Assembly (NCBI RefSeq): GCF_004322855.1
Contig: NZ_CP036402.1
Coordinates: forward strand, 3,906,001-3,970,000
DNA length: 64,000 bases
Reading direction: 5' to 3'
Source of the DNA: Egibacter rhizosphaerae
GTDB lineage: Bacteria; Actinomycetota; Nitriliruptoria; Euzebyales; Egibacteraceae
Below the pieces are notes generated by a model. The model was not told where the DNA came from. It searched no databases and saw only the letters and a program-made list of their open reading frames with translations. Shown in pieces: positions 33,907-42,581 of the stretch. Positions within the stretch are counted from its first letter, which is position 1. Each line of letters opens with the position of its first letter. The position numbers and the translations under genes are program-made.

Positions 33907-34203
33907 TTAGCCCGGGTCCGAGTTCGTGCTGCTCGGCGTCGCTGCTCGGCGCACACGTTCTTCGTATCGAGCGACTGCTGCATCGAGCTCTGCCCCCGGA
34001 TCGACGTCGAGCTCCACCGCCAGCGCCACCACGCTGAAGACCAGGTCCCCCACCTCGGCGCGCAGCTCGGGTGAGGCGGCCGCGGGGGGCTTGTGTCGCC
34101 CGTAGCCCGTCGAGATCAGCAGCTCTTTGGCGACCTCACCGGTCTCGCTGCTCAGGTCCGCAACCCGAGCCAACGGCTGACATCGCAGGTCGTGACTGTC
34201 CAC
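33907..34203 (-). CDS. MazG-like nucleotide pyrophosphohydrolase domain protein
   Basis: 98 aa. The core ETGEVAKELL...ELRAEVGDLVFSVVALAVELDVDPGAELDAAVARYEERV fits the all-alpha NTP-PPase family, with the metal-binding ExxE...ExxD pattern present (E-GE-AKE; E-GD). The first helix of the family is poorly matched, so the N terminus may be altered. The GTG start at 34203 has only a weak ribosome-binding site. The likely role is hydrolysis of non-canonical NTPs. Confidence 0.65.
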   Translation of the reverse strand: MDSHDLRCQPLARVADLSSETGEVAKELLISTGYGRHKPPAAASPELRAEVGDLVFSVVALAVELDVDPGAELDAAVARYEERVRRAATPSSTNSDPG

Positions 34204-34289
34204 CCTTCGCGTGCGACCTAGCGGGCGGCTCAGGCGGTGGCCGCGGGCCGTCGATCAGTTCCGCCTCGAGAGCAGTTCACGAGCGCACA

Positions 34290-34398
34290 AAGTGTCACTG
34301 TGGCAATCCACAGCTGATGTGGATCGCCACAGTGACACCCAGGGCTCTTGCCACAAGGTGTCGCCGCAGATGTCACTGCGATTGCCACAGGGACACTT
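34290..34398. repeat. 109-bp element with 19-bp terminal inverted repeats and internal 21-bp palindrome arms
   Basis: Left end AAGTGTCACTGTGGCAATC (34290-34308) and right end (34380-34398) are inverted copies with one mismatch. Inside, 34292-34312 and 34318-34338 form another inverted repeat (20 of 21 bp, 5-nt loop). A fourth partial copy is at about 34349-34363. The shape suggests a MITE or the collapsed ends of an IS with multiple TG-starting terminal repeats. Confidence 0.8.
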
Positions 34399-34422
34399 CG
34401 TGACCTTGTGAAGGCGGACGAC

Positions 34423-34454
34423 GGGCGGGGCCTCCGAGTGAGGCCCCGCCCTTT
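34423..34454 (+). terminator. Strong rho-independent terminator without an obvious gene
   Basis: GGGCGGGGCCT, 7-nt loop, AGGCCCCGCCC, then TTT: a perfect 11-bp stem. The nearest genes upstream on the plus strand end at 33862. It could end transcripts entering from the repeat element or belong to a lost gene. Confidence 0.75.
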
Positions 34455-34572
34455 GCGTGCCGGGGGGATTTACGGGCCTTCGCCCTCACGCTCCGGGCAG
34501 CGGGACCTGACGGGAACGCCTACCGTGTTACCGGCATGTCGCTGTGGGAGAGGCGGATGCGGGGCGGTAGCC

Positions 34573-35472
34573 GTGAGCGGTGAGCACCTCAGTTGGATCG
34601 AGGTCGCGCGTCACGTCCGTGACCGTCGGGTCCGGCGGGCGCTGTCTCGCGAGCTCCACATGCGAGCGCCGTGGCCGTTCAAGTTCGTGAGGGCGCTGGT
34701 CGAGCAGCGGCGCCTCCGCCCTGGGGGGGCGGCAGGTCTTCCCGGGGTTGCGGGCTTCGCGGGCGGGCTCGTGGCCGCGGGGACTGTACGAGCGGGTGGC
34801 TCGTCGGCCCGGTCAGCGGTGCCTCAGGGGTTCGCGGTGGGACTGGTCGGTGCGATCGCCGTAGGCGTGGCGAGCTGGCTGGAACCCCGCGACCGACTGC
34901 GTCATCTCTCCGATCTCGTCGCTGATGCGCGTACGGGCTTGGTCTCGAGCGCCACGCTCGACCGCGACGGGCGGCGGGGTCTCCGGGTCGTGCCGTTCCC
35001 CCTCGTCGGGCCGGCGGCGTGGGTGGGGCCACCCTGGTACGGGGGCGTGACGACGTATCCAGGTCGGGCGGTCACGCTCGTTCGCCGCGATCCCGGCCCG
35101 CCCTCGCGTGAGCTGCGAGTAAGCGTGTCCGCCTTGTCGGGCGACACGAACGTCGCGCGCGTGCTGCGTGCCCGACCGCGGGAGCCGCTGCGCGACGTCG
35201 AGGTTCCGGTCGACGGCCGCCTGATCCGATTCACCGTCTACCCGCCGCCGGTGCCTCCGCCCGAGTCGGTCGAGCGTGAGGACGTGAAGCCGCCGCGGGA
35301 AGATGCCTGGCAGGCGCTAGGGACCGTCGACGAGCTCGAGGTGGGCCTGGAGGGCCTCGGGCTCGAGCCCGAGGAGGCCGCGTTGAGCGTGGGCGTCGAC
35401 CCCCAGCCCTACGAGCGGGCCGCTCGCGACCTCGCCGACTGGCTCCGGGAACGGCGGGGCGGGCGCTGGTGA
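34573..35472 (+). CDS. Membrane protein of unknown function
   Basis: 299 aa from GTG 34573. A basic N terminus is followed by Gly/Ala-rich hydrophobic stretches (about 60-75 and 85-105), then a hydrophilic beta-rich region and an acidic C-terminal part (ELEVGLEGLGLEPEEAAL...PYERAARDLADWLRERRGG). I recognise no family. A terminator-like hairpin follows. Confidence 0.55.
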   Translation: MSGEHLSWIEVARHVRDRRVRRALSRELHMRAPWPFKFVRALVEQRRLRPGGAAGLPGVAGFAGGLVAAGTVRAGGSSARSAVPQGFAVGLVGAIAVGVASWLEPRDRLRHLSDLVADARTGLVSSATLDRDGRRGLRVVPFPLVGPAAWVGPPWYGGVTTYPGRAVTLVRRDPGPPSRELRVSVSALSGDTNVARVLRARPREPLRDVEVPVDGRLIRFTVYPPPVPPPESVEREDVKPPREDAWQALGTVDELEVGLEGLGLEPEEAALSVGVDPQPYERAARDLADWLRERRGGRW

Positions 35473-35481
35473 GACGATGCG

Positions 35482-35502
35482 GCCGGCGACCCGGTCGCCG
35501 GC
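35482..35502. terminator. Hairpin after the unknown membrane protein gene
   Basis: GCCGGCGAC, 3-nt loop, GTCGCCGGC, 10 nt after the stop codon. Confidence 0.5.
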
Positions 35503-35667
35503 GGCGTCGCACCATGCCTGGTCTGGGTGGAGGCCGTGCGGACCGGGTTTGCGTGACCATGATCGGGCGTGGACATTTCCCGTTGCGTGGTTCGCGAGGT
35601 TTCGCGGCGGCAATAGGGTCAGGAGGGCCGCCATGGCGCTGCGTATGGTCTCGAGGGAGGCGCTCGG

Positions 35668-36105
35668 GTGGATGAGGTCGTCGTCGGGGTGGATGGGTCG
35701 CCGGAGTCGGACCAAGCGTTGGACTGGGCGGTCGACTACGCGCGCATGACCGGTCACCGGATTCGGCTCGTTCACGTCTATCTGCCTCGGTCGGCGCAGT
35801 ACCCCTTCAACCTCTTGGAAGGCGGTTCCACCGCAGGGATGGCCGCCTCCGACCGGACCACTGGCCAGGCGTTGCTCGCACACCGCAAGCAGCGTTTGGC
35901 CGACCTGGACGATGTCGACCTAATCACCGAACTGGTCGAGGGCGGAGCCGCGGACGCGCTGATTGAGCGCTCCGAGGACGCTGCCCTGCTGGTGGTGGGT
36001 GCGCGCGGAATGGGGGCAGTGGTCGGTCTGCTCATGGGATCGGTCAGCCAGCGCTGTGCCCAGCACGCCCGTTGTCCCGTCCTGGTGATGCGCGGCCGCG
36101 AGTAA
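35668..36105 (+). CDS. Universal stress protein UspA family
   Basis: 145 aa, single Usp domain: VVVGVDGSPESDQALDWAVDYA at the start, and the ATP-binding motif G-x2-G-x9-G-S near residues 112-126 (GARGMGAVVGLLMGSVS). It binds ATP and acts in stress or dormancy responses. GTG start. The antiporter gene follows 137 nt later in the same direction. Confidence 0.92.
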   Translation: MDEVVVGVDGSPESDQALDWAVDYARMTGHRIRLVHVYLPRSAQYPFNLLEGGSTAGMAASDRTTGQALLAHRKQRLADLDDVDLITELVEGGAADALIERSEDAALLVVGARGMGAVVGLLMGSVSQRCAQHARCPVLVMRGRE

Positions 36106-36242
36106 CGACGTTCACCATCGGCGTCGTTCGGTGAGCGTACGGTTTCGCCGGCGCCCAGCCGTCCCCCGGCTGGACACGGGACCCGCACAGTGGAACCCAC
36201 GCGCCCGAGGCGTCGAGGACAACCGAGGACAAGAGAGGTGGT

Positions 36243-37724
36243 GTGGCGGACTTCGGGCTCGCGGTGGACCCGCTCGTGCTGGGCGCGGGCGTGCTCGTGG
36301 TGCTCGGGGTGCTCACCGCCGCGCTCGCCGAGCGGATCCGCATGCCCGCGCTGCTGTTGTTCCTGGGCCTGGGGATGCTCGTGGGCGACGACGGGCTGGG
36401 GTTGACCAGCCTCGACGACCCAGAGGTGGCCCAGACCGCCGGTGTGCTCGCTCTGCTGGTCATCCTCTTCGAAGGTGGTCTGACCACACGGGCGAGCGAC
36501 CTGCGGCGCGCCGCCGCTCCCGGCTTCCTCATGGCCACGCTCGGCGTGGTGCTCACCGCCGGCACGGTCGCAGCCGGCGTGCTGCTGCTGACCGACTTGG
36601 AGGTCACCACCGCGCTGTTGCTTGGTGCGGTCGTGTCCTCGACCGACGCGGCGGCGGTGTTCACCGTTGTGCGCCGGTCCCCGCTACCGCGGCGGATCAC
36701 CTCGCTCCTGGAAGTCGAGTCCGGCGCCAACGACCCCATGGCGGTGCTGCTCACCGTGTCGGTGCTCGAAGCATGGCGCCTCGACCCCGCCCCGGCGGAC
36801 CTCGTCGTGTTCGGCCTCACCCAGCTCGGCGGGGGCGCGTTCGCGGGGCTGGTCGTTGGCGGGGTCGCGGTGCAGCTGTTGCGCCGCGCTCCACTTGGGG
36901 CTGCCACCCTCTACGCGATCTTCGCCCTGGGCGCCGCGGGCGCCGCCTACGGCCTCGCGGCCTGGTTCGGCGCCAGCGGTTTCCTCGCGGTCTATGTGTG
37001 CGGTCTGTTGGTCGGGCTCTACGTACCGCGCCACCGCCGCACCATCCGCGCCTTCCACCAGGCGCTGGCCGGCCTGGCCGAGATCGGCTTGTTCCTGCTC
37101 CTGGGTCTGTTGGTGTTCCCCTCCGAGTTGCCCGGAGTGACGCTGCCGGCCATCGGCATCACCGCGGTGCTGGTCGTGCTCGCCCGTCCGCTCGCCGTGC
37201 ACGTGTGCATGGGCTGGTACCTGCTGACCAGGCGGTGGCATCCTCGCGAGCTCGCGCTGGTGTCCTGGGCCGGGCTACGCGGCGCCGTGCCGATCGTGCT
37301 CGCGACCTTTCCGCTCACGCAGGCCTATCCGCAGGGTGCGTTCATCTTCAACACGATCTTCTTCGTCGTGCTCGTGTCCACCGCCCTGCAAGGCTCCAGC
37401 ATCGGCGGCTTCGCGCGCCTCCTCGGGCTACGCGAAGAAGTCACCGTCTGGGCACCCATCGCCGAGTTCCTGCCGGTCGACGACCCCGACCTCGACGTGA
37501 TCGAGGTGGAGGTCGCCGACGACATGCCGATCGCCGACGCCACGATTCGCCAGCGCCCACTGCCTGACGGCTTCCGAGTCGTCGCGATCGTCCGCGAAGG
37601 TCGCACCCTCGTGCCCCGGGGCGACACCACCATGCACCCCGGCGATCGGATCGTGATCACCACCGCCACCGACCCCTCCAACAACGACCGCATCGTCTCT
37701 TGGGCCACCGGCCAACCGGCGTGA
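36243..37724 (+). CDS. Potassium/proton antiporter, CPA1 NhaP2/CvrA type, with TrkA-C domain
   Basis: 493 aa with ~12 hydrophobic segments (15-395). ILFEGGL, SSTDAAAVF and ESGANDPMAV are typical CPA1 exchanger motifs, the last carrying the Asn-Asp of ion binding. From about 405 there is a soluble TrkA-C (RCK_C) domain (ADDMPIADATIRQRPLPDGFRVVAIVREG...PGDRIVITT). It exchanges K+ or Na+ for protons at the membrane, gated by a cytosolic ligand. GTG start after an AGAGAGGTG-type site. Confidence 0.9.
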   Translation: MADFGLAVDPLVLGAGVLVVLGVLTAALAERIRMPALLLFLGLGMLVGDDGLGLTSLDDPEVAQTAGVLALLVILFEGGLTTRASDLRRAAAPGFLMATLGVVLTAGTVAAGVLLLTDLEVTTALLLGAVVSSTDAAAVFTVVRRSPLPRRITSLLEVESGANDPMAVLLTVSVLEAWRLDPAPADLVVFGLTQLGGGAFAGLVVGGVAVQLLRRAPLGAATLYAIFALGAAGAAYGLAAWFGASGFLAVYVCGLLVGLYVPRHRRTIRAFHQALAGLAEIGLFLLLGLLVFPSELPGVTLPAIGITAVLVVLARPLAVHVCMGWYLLTRRWHPRELALVSWAGLRGAVPIVLATFPLTQAYPQGAFIFNTIFFVVLVSTALQGSSIGGFARLLGLREEVTVWAPIAEFLPVDDPDLDVIEVEVADDMPIADATIRQRPLPDGFRVVAIVREGRTLVPRGDTTMHPGDRIVITTATDPSNNDRIVSWATGQPA

Positions 37725-37925
37725 GGTCGTCAACGACGGACGGGGGAGACGGCGCGACAACACGCTCCCTGAAGTGGGGAGACAACGGACTCCCGATCGG
37801 GAACGGTGCTCTCTCGCCAGTCGCCATCTCACACGTTCCTGAGGGCACGAAGTGTCACTCGGGCCTTCCCTATGACATACTCTGTCCATAGTTCACAGCT
37901 GGCCTGGATCGTCACGGCGGGTGAC

Positions 37926-38855
37926 ATGGGCAAGAGAGCACGCGTCGAGATGCGCCGTACCGACGACGCGCTCGTCCTGCGGGATGACGACGACGAGGTG
38001 TCGTTGCCAGCGGCCGGGATCGTCGACGTGGACGTCAACGTGCCGTTGCGGGAGCCGCGACGAGACGACTCCCGTCGAACGATCACGGTGGTGCTGCAGC
38101 CCGGGACGGTCACCCGCGATCGATTGTCCCGCGGGCAACTCCGACGGTGGCTCGTGGCCGACGACGTGCTTGACGTGCCGGCGCATCGCACGAGCGGGTT
38201 CGAGCGGGAACTCGCGGTGGCGGAGCCTCCCGAGCCGCAGGAAGGCGACGGATCGGTCGAGCCCTCGCGGCGATGGTCGGTCCTCCACGGCTACCGACGA
38301 CGCCAGGGCCGCCTCGCCGTGTTGCCGTCGTACGGCCTCACCGTGATGGCCTGGGTGATGGCGGGCTTCATCATGATGGTGGCGATCCATGCCCCCCTGC
38401 CGCATCCGGTGCTTCGCGTGCTGATAGCGACCCTCGCCCTCCCTGTCTTCCTCGCGCCGGTGGTGCTGCGGTGGAGCATCAGCACCCAGGGCTTCACTCG
38501 CGGATCGTGGCGGCCCAAGCGTGGCCGGATGGTGGTTCACCAACGCTGGCGGGCAGGGGAGCATCTTCGGCTCAGGGCCGGCATGCACCTCGGGTCCGAG
38601 CTGCAGTACGGCCCGGGCGGGGCGGCGGATGTGCCGATGCTGCGCACGCACCGGCTGGTGGCGGTGGTCGCCGGCGCCTACGAGGACGGTCTGGTCCCCG
38701 AGGGCGTCGAGCTCCGCGTCGACCGTCGGCTGTCGCGACGCAGTCGACGTCGCCTCGACACCGCGGGCGTTCCGTGGTTCGACCTCCGCCCGACCCGGCC
38801 CTGGCGTCGCGAGCCCGCGCACGTCGGGTCAGCGGGCCGTGCCACTTCGGCCTGA
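37926..38855 (+). CDS. Two-helix membrane protein of unknown function
   Basis: 309 aa from ATG 37926; in-frame starts upstream (37806, 37872) lie in AT-richer sequence without coding character. An N-terminal soluble beta-rich domain (1-130) is followed by two adjacent membrane segments (about 138-158 and 165-185) and a basic C-terminal region with Trp/Arg-rich beta strands. No family recognised. A separate copy of CACGAAGTGTCACT sits 66 nt upstream. Confidence 0.6.
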   Translation: MGKRARVEMRRTDDALVLRDDDDEVSLPAAGIVDVDVNVPLREPRRDDSRRTITVVLQPGTVTRDRLSRGQLRRWLVADDVLDVPAHRTSGFERELAVAEPPEPQEGDGSVEPSRRWSVLHGYRRRQGRLAVLPSYGLTVMAWVMAGFIMMVAIHAPLPHPVLRVLIATLALPVFLAPVVLRWSISTQGFTRGSWRPKRGRMVVHQRWRAGEHLRLRAGMHLGSELQYGPGGAADVPMLRTHRLVAVVAGAYEDGLVPEGVELRVDRRLSRRSRRRLDTAGVPWFDLRPTRPWRREPAHVGSAGRATSA

Positions 38856-38867
38856 GTCTCCGGGGCA

Positions 38868-39788
38868 TCAGGCCTGACGGGCGATCGCTGCGGCGACGGC
38901 CGGTGAGGTGAGCATCTGCACGACCGCGTAAACGACGGCGGGCAGCGCGACCTCGGGCGGCAGGCCGGACGCGAAGACGACGAACGCGGCGATGGAGAAC
39001 TCCTTCTTGCTGACGGTGAAGAGCATCGCGATGCGGTCACCGCGCCGGCTGAGCAGCGGTCGAGCGGCCAGCGCGAGCAGGTAGCCGGTCGCGTTCAGCG
39101 CGAGCGCGGCGGCCGCGACGAGCAGCACCTGGATCGGCGCACCGAGGATGGCGCCCGCGTTCGGACCGATGACCGCGAGCAGCAGGGCGAGGTAGGCCAG
39201 CGACGAGCCGGCCGACAGCGCGGGTTCGAACGGCTCGATGCGGCGCGGCCATCGGCTGCGCAGGGCCACCCCGACTGCGGTGGGTGCGAGCACGGTGAGG
39301 GCGAGCTCGCCGACCAGCGCGCCGACCGGAACCTCCAGGTCGATCCCGGTGAGCAGCAGGAACAGCGCCGGTACCAGGAACGGCGCGAGCGCCGTGTTGA
39401 CGGCGTTGAGCACGGTGGCCATGGCGACGTTGCCGCGCGCGATCCACACCAGCAACGGGCTGGACACGTCGGTGGGCAAGACCCCGACGAGCGTGATGCC
39501 GAGCCCGAGCGGTCCCTGACCGAACACCAGTCGGCCGAGGATGAAGCCGGTGACGCTCATCGGTCCGTACACCAGCCCGGTCGCCAGCGCCTGGACGCCG
39601 GGGCGGCGCAGAACCGCACGCAGCGCCGCGACGTCGAACGTCAGCGCCACGCAGAGCATCAGGATCGCGAGCAGCGGGGTGATCGCGCGACTCAGTGCTT
39701 GACCGACCTCGGGCACCGCCAGACCGAAGGCGGTGGTGGCCAGCACGAGCGGGAGCAGGTGCCGCTCGATCGCTCGAAGGCGTTCCAT
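38868..39788 (-). CDS. Bile acid:sodium symporter (BASS) family transporter
   Basis: 306 aa with 9-10 hydrophobic segments across the whole length. MLCVALTFDVAALRAVLRRP, LVGVLPTDVSSPLLVWIARGNVAMATVLNAVNTALAPFLVP and SKKEFSIAAFVVFASGLPPEVALPAVVY match the BASS/SBF fold. It is probably a sodium-coupled uptake carrier for an organic anion; the substrate is unknown. It is divergent from the SpoIIE gene. Confidence 0.88.
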   Translation of the reverse strand: MERLRAIERHLLPLVLATTAFGLAVPEVGQALSRAITPLLAILMLCVALTFDVAALRAVLRRPGVQALATGLVYGPMSVTGFILGRLVFGQGPLGLGITLVGVLPTDVSSPLLVWIARGNVAMATVLNAVNTALAPFLVPALFLLLTGIDLEVPVGALVGELALTVLAPTAVGVALRSRWPRRIEPFEPALSAGSSLAYLALLLAVIGPNAGAILGAPIQVLLVAAAALALNATGYLLALAARPLLSRRGDRIAMLFTVSKKEFSIAAFVVFASGLPPEVALPAVVYAVVQMLTSPAVAAAIARQA

Positions 39789-39898
39789 CCGCGCCTCTCA
39801 ACTCGTCGGACGCGTGGTGGCGTTCCACGTGCGAGCCTTGGCCGGTGGCTCGGGCCGCGGTGAACAATCGCACGTATCCTGGTCGTTGTTCCGCACGG

Positions 39899-39945
39899 TC
39901 AAGGAGTGAATGTGGGCACACTCAAGGAGTGAACGTGGGCGCAAC
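39899..39945 (+). repeat. Tandem duplication of a ribosome-binding site and start codon
   Basis: A ~23-bp unit (TCAAGGAGTGAAYGTGGGC...) occurs at 39899 and 39922. Copy 1 has its own GTG (39912) opening a 6-codon frame MGTLKE that stops at 39930-39932, 2 nt before the GTG of the real gene in copy 2. The mini-frame may couple translation. Confidence 0.85.
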
Positions 39946-41248
39946 CGGTGTGTTGCCGGATGAGGAGCGGGAGCGGCTGGAGGCCGTGCGACGCTACGGG
40001 ATCCTCGACACCCCGCCCGATGGGGCCTTCGACCGGATCGCGGCCCTGGCCGCGCGCTTCTTCGACGCGCCCATCGCGACGGTGTCGATCGTGGATCAGG
40101 ACCGGATCTGGTTCAAGGCGACACACGGGCTCGACGTCGACGAGGTCGACCGCGCCCCCGGTCTGTGCGCCTCGGCGATCCTGCAGGCGGATCCCTACAT
40201 CGTGACCGACGCCATCTCCGACCCACGCGCGCTCGAGAACCCGCTCGTTCGTGGCGAACTCGGGGTGCGGTTCTACGCCGCCGCGCCCATCCGGTCCCTC
40301 GACGGTTACAACCTGGGCACGGTCAACGTGATCGCGGGCGAACCTCGGGAGGTCACCGAGGACCAGATCGCCACGCTGCAGGATCTGGCGGCGATCGCCG
40401 TCGACGAACTGGAGCTGCGGCTCGCGGCCCGCCGAACCGTCGAGGCGGAGCGAGCCCGCCGAGTGCGGGGCGAGTACCTGCTCGACCTGTTGCAGTCCTG
40501 GCTGCTGCCGCAGCGGATGCCGGAGATCCCGGGCGTCGAGGTGGCCGCCCACTACGCACCGGCCTCCGCTGAGTTGCAGATCGGCGGGGACTTCTACGAC
40601 GTCTTCAACCTGCACGACGGCCGGTTCGCCGTGACCATCGGCGATGTCTGCGGCAAGGGGCCGACCGCCGCCGCGGCGACCGGGGAGATCCGGCAGATGC
40701 TACGGGCCCTGGGCCGGGTGGAGGCTCGTCCGAGCCGGGTCTTGGCCCTCCTCAACGAGGCCCTGGTCCACGAAGGGATGGACCTGCACCACGACGAGGG
40801 CTCGATGGAGCGGTTCTGCACGGCCTGCTTCGCGTCGGTGGACACCTCCGCCGCTCCCCTCACGATCTCCGTCGCGAACGGGGGGCATCCGCTCGCGCTG
40901 CTCCGGCGCGAGAAAGGAGGAGTCGAGGCCCGTGGTGAGGCCGGCGACCTCGTCGGTGCGTTCGCGGAGTTCGAGGCCGGCGAGCACGGCCTGCACCTCG
41001 AGGTCGGGGACATGGTGTTGTTCTACACCGACGGCGCCGTGGAACAGCGAGGCCAGTCGATCGAGGTGGGGGAGCAGACCCTGCGGAAGGCGCTGGAGTC
41101 CGCACCCAGCACGAGTGCCGAGGAAGCCCTCGAGCACGTTCGCCGCACGGTCCACGAGGCGCACGAGACGCTCGACGACGACGTCGCGCTCGTCCTGTTG
41201 CGCGTTCTGCCTTCGAGCGACGGGGGCGGCTACCCGTCGAACGGGTAA
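39935..41248 (+). CDS. GAF-SpoIIE (PP2C-type) serine phosphatase
   Basis: 437 aa from GTG 39935 with AAGGAG upstream. The GAF domain covers 10-165 (RRYGILDTPPDGAFDRIAALAARFFDAPIATVSIVDQDRIWFKA). A short coiled linker precedes the SpoIIE phosphatase domain (190-430) with metal ligands in GGDFYDVF, IGDVCGKG, NGGHP, LFYTDGAVE and DDDVALV. It probably dephosphorylates an anti-sigma-factor antagonist in response to a GAF-bound signal. Its 3' end overlaps the convergent lipoprotein gene by 19 bp. Confidence 0.92.
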   Translation: MGATGVLPDEERERLEAVRRYGILDTPPDGAFDRIAALAARFFDAPIATVSIVDQDRIWFKATHGLDVDEVDRAPGLCASAILQADPYIVTDAISDPRALENPLVRGELGVRFYAAAPIRSLDGYNLGTVNVIAGEPREVTEDQIATLQDLAAIAVDELELRLAARRTVEAERARRVRGEYLLDLLQSWLLPQRMPEIPGVEVAAHYAPASAELQIGGDFYDVFNLHDGRFAVTIGDVCGKGPTAAAATGEIRQMLRALGRVEARPSRVLALLNEALVHEGMDLHHDEGSMERFCTACFASVDTSAAPLTISVANGGHPLALLRREKGGVEARGEAGDLVGAFAEFEAGEHGLHLEVGDMVLFYTDGAVEQRGQSIEVGEQTLRKALESAPSTSAEEALEHVRRTVHEAHETLDDDVALVLLRVLPSSDGGGYPSNG

Positions 41249-42453
41249 GCGTCCGCCACTCCGTCGGGCACGTCTCCGACGAGCTCACCCGGTAGCGCCT
41301 CGGGGTCGGGCAGCCGATCCCGGTCGACCGCGAGCACCATCCGGTACGGGTTGTAATCGTCGGTGCAGGCGCCGGCGCCGAAGCTGTCGCGCGTCACCTC
41401 GAGGTCCCCGTCTCCGTCCGTGGCGACATCGGCGAGCCATCCCGGGCACGAGCCCGACTCTCCCGAGCTCCACACGAGCAGCGCCTCGTCGTCGAAGTCG
41501 ACGGCGTCGAGGTCGTCGTAGCGGCCGGGCTCGCCCTCGTCGGGCGCCCCCGCCTCGAGATCGTCGGGGACGTTGTTGGCCCAGGCCGTCTCGGCGGTCT
41601 CGCGGTCCCAGGCGACCTCGAGGAGCGCGAAGGGATCGGCGTGCGGGTCGAGCCCGTCGCGCCATCCCTCGACCTTCGCGAGCGGCCGCACCGGGCCGTC
41701 CGGGGCGGGTCCCTCGGGCGGGTCCAGGACGTTGACGCAGATCCGGTCCGCGCCGAACTCCCGTGACAGGTCGGCCACCGTTTCCTCGTCGCCGTCGAGG
41801 ATGTCGACCGAGACGCGGTTCTCTCGCTCGCCCGAGCCCGTGCCGACGATGGCGCCCGGTGCCTGGTCCGCGCCGGCCTCGTGCTGCTCCTGCATCCGCT
41901 CGGTGATCTGGCCCTGGATGGCACGCAGCTCCTGGTGGGTGTGGTCGGCCTCCACGACCCGGATGTCCTCACCGAAGCGCTCGGCGACCTCCTCCTCGTA
42001 CGCGTCGAGGTCCTCGGTGAAGGCGACGTAAAGGGCCGCACCCTCGGCCTGCTCCACCCAGACGCCGGCGAAGGCGTCGGGAGCCTCCCGTTCGGCCCAT
42101 CCCCGGAGTTCGCTCGGCGTGTCGCCGTGGTCGCCTCGCGTCGTGAGCTCCTCGCGCTCCTCGCTGGTGTGCGGGAACCCGAAGGCCCAGTCGTCCTCAT
42201 CGGTCGTCTCGAGAACCTCGCGGACGGTCTCCTCGTCGCTGTCGAGCGCGTACCCCGCGCGGGCCTGCTGTGCGTCGGCGACCTCGTCGTCGTCGGCCAG
42301 CGGACCATCCACATCGGCTTCGTCAGCCGCGCGGAGCTCCGCGCAGCTGGGGGCGACGTCCGGCTCGTCGCCGGTGCCGATCTGGAGTGGCCCGGGCTCC
42401 GCGCAGGCGGCCAGCGGCAGGACGAGCAGCAGGGTGACGATGAACGGGCGCAT
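41230..42453 (-). CDS. Lipoprotein of unknown function
   Basis: 407 aa from ATG 42453 (GGGAGGAC upstream). Signal peptide MRPFIVTLLLVLPLAAC with lipobox LAAC, Cys ~17. The mature part is acidic throughout, with paired Cys (PSC; RIC; GSCPG; GAC) that could form disulfides outside the cell. No family recognised. It is a plausible surface sensor or binding protein. Confidence 0.75.
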   Translation of the reverse strand: MRPFIVTLLLVLPLAACAEPGPLQIGTGDEPDVAPSCAELRAADEADVDGPLADDDEVADAQQARAGYALDSDEETVREVLETTDEDDWAFGFPHTSEEREELTTRGDHGDTPSELRGWAEREAPDAFAGVWVEQAEGAALYVAFTEDLDAYEEEVAERFGEDIRVVEADHTHQELRAIQGQITERMQEQHEAGADQAPGAIVGTGSGERENRVSVDILDGDEETVADLSREFGADRICVNVLDPPEGPAPDGPVRPLAKVEGWRDGLDPHADPFALLEVAWDRETAETAWANNVPDDLEAGAPDEGEPGRYDDLDAVDFDDEALLVWSSGESGSCPGWLADVATDGDGDLEVTRDSFGAGACTDDYNPYRMVLAVDRDRLPDPEALPGELVGDVPDGVADAYPFDG

Positions 42454-42581
42454 CGGCGTCCTCCCGGAACGGTGGGTGCTCATGGTCTTCGACGTCCGTT
42501 CGTGCGGCACCGTTCCATGAGGGTCGTGCCCGATCGGTGCGACCGAGGTCGGCCGGGGGCGAGGGTCGGCCGTATGGCCCG

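Larger units (their letters stand above)
34204..34572. other. Gene-free segment with inverted-repeat element and orphan terminator
   Basis: 369 bases with no supported gene. It contains the 109-bp element at 34290-34398 and the strong hairpin at 34423-34454, both listed separately. The terminator has no obvious gene to terminate. Confidence 0.65.

Noticed and set aside
34411-34460. tRNA gene suggested by the GC-rich hairpin
   Set aside because: Only one stem-loop is present; no anticodon arm, T arm or CCA-end region can be folded.
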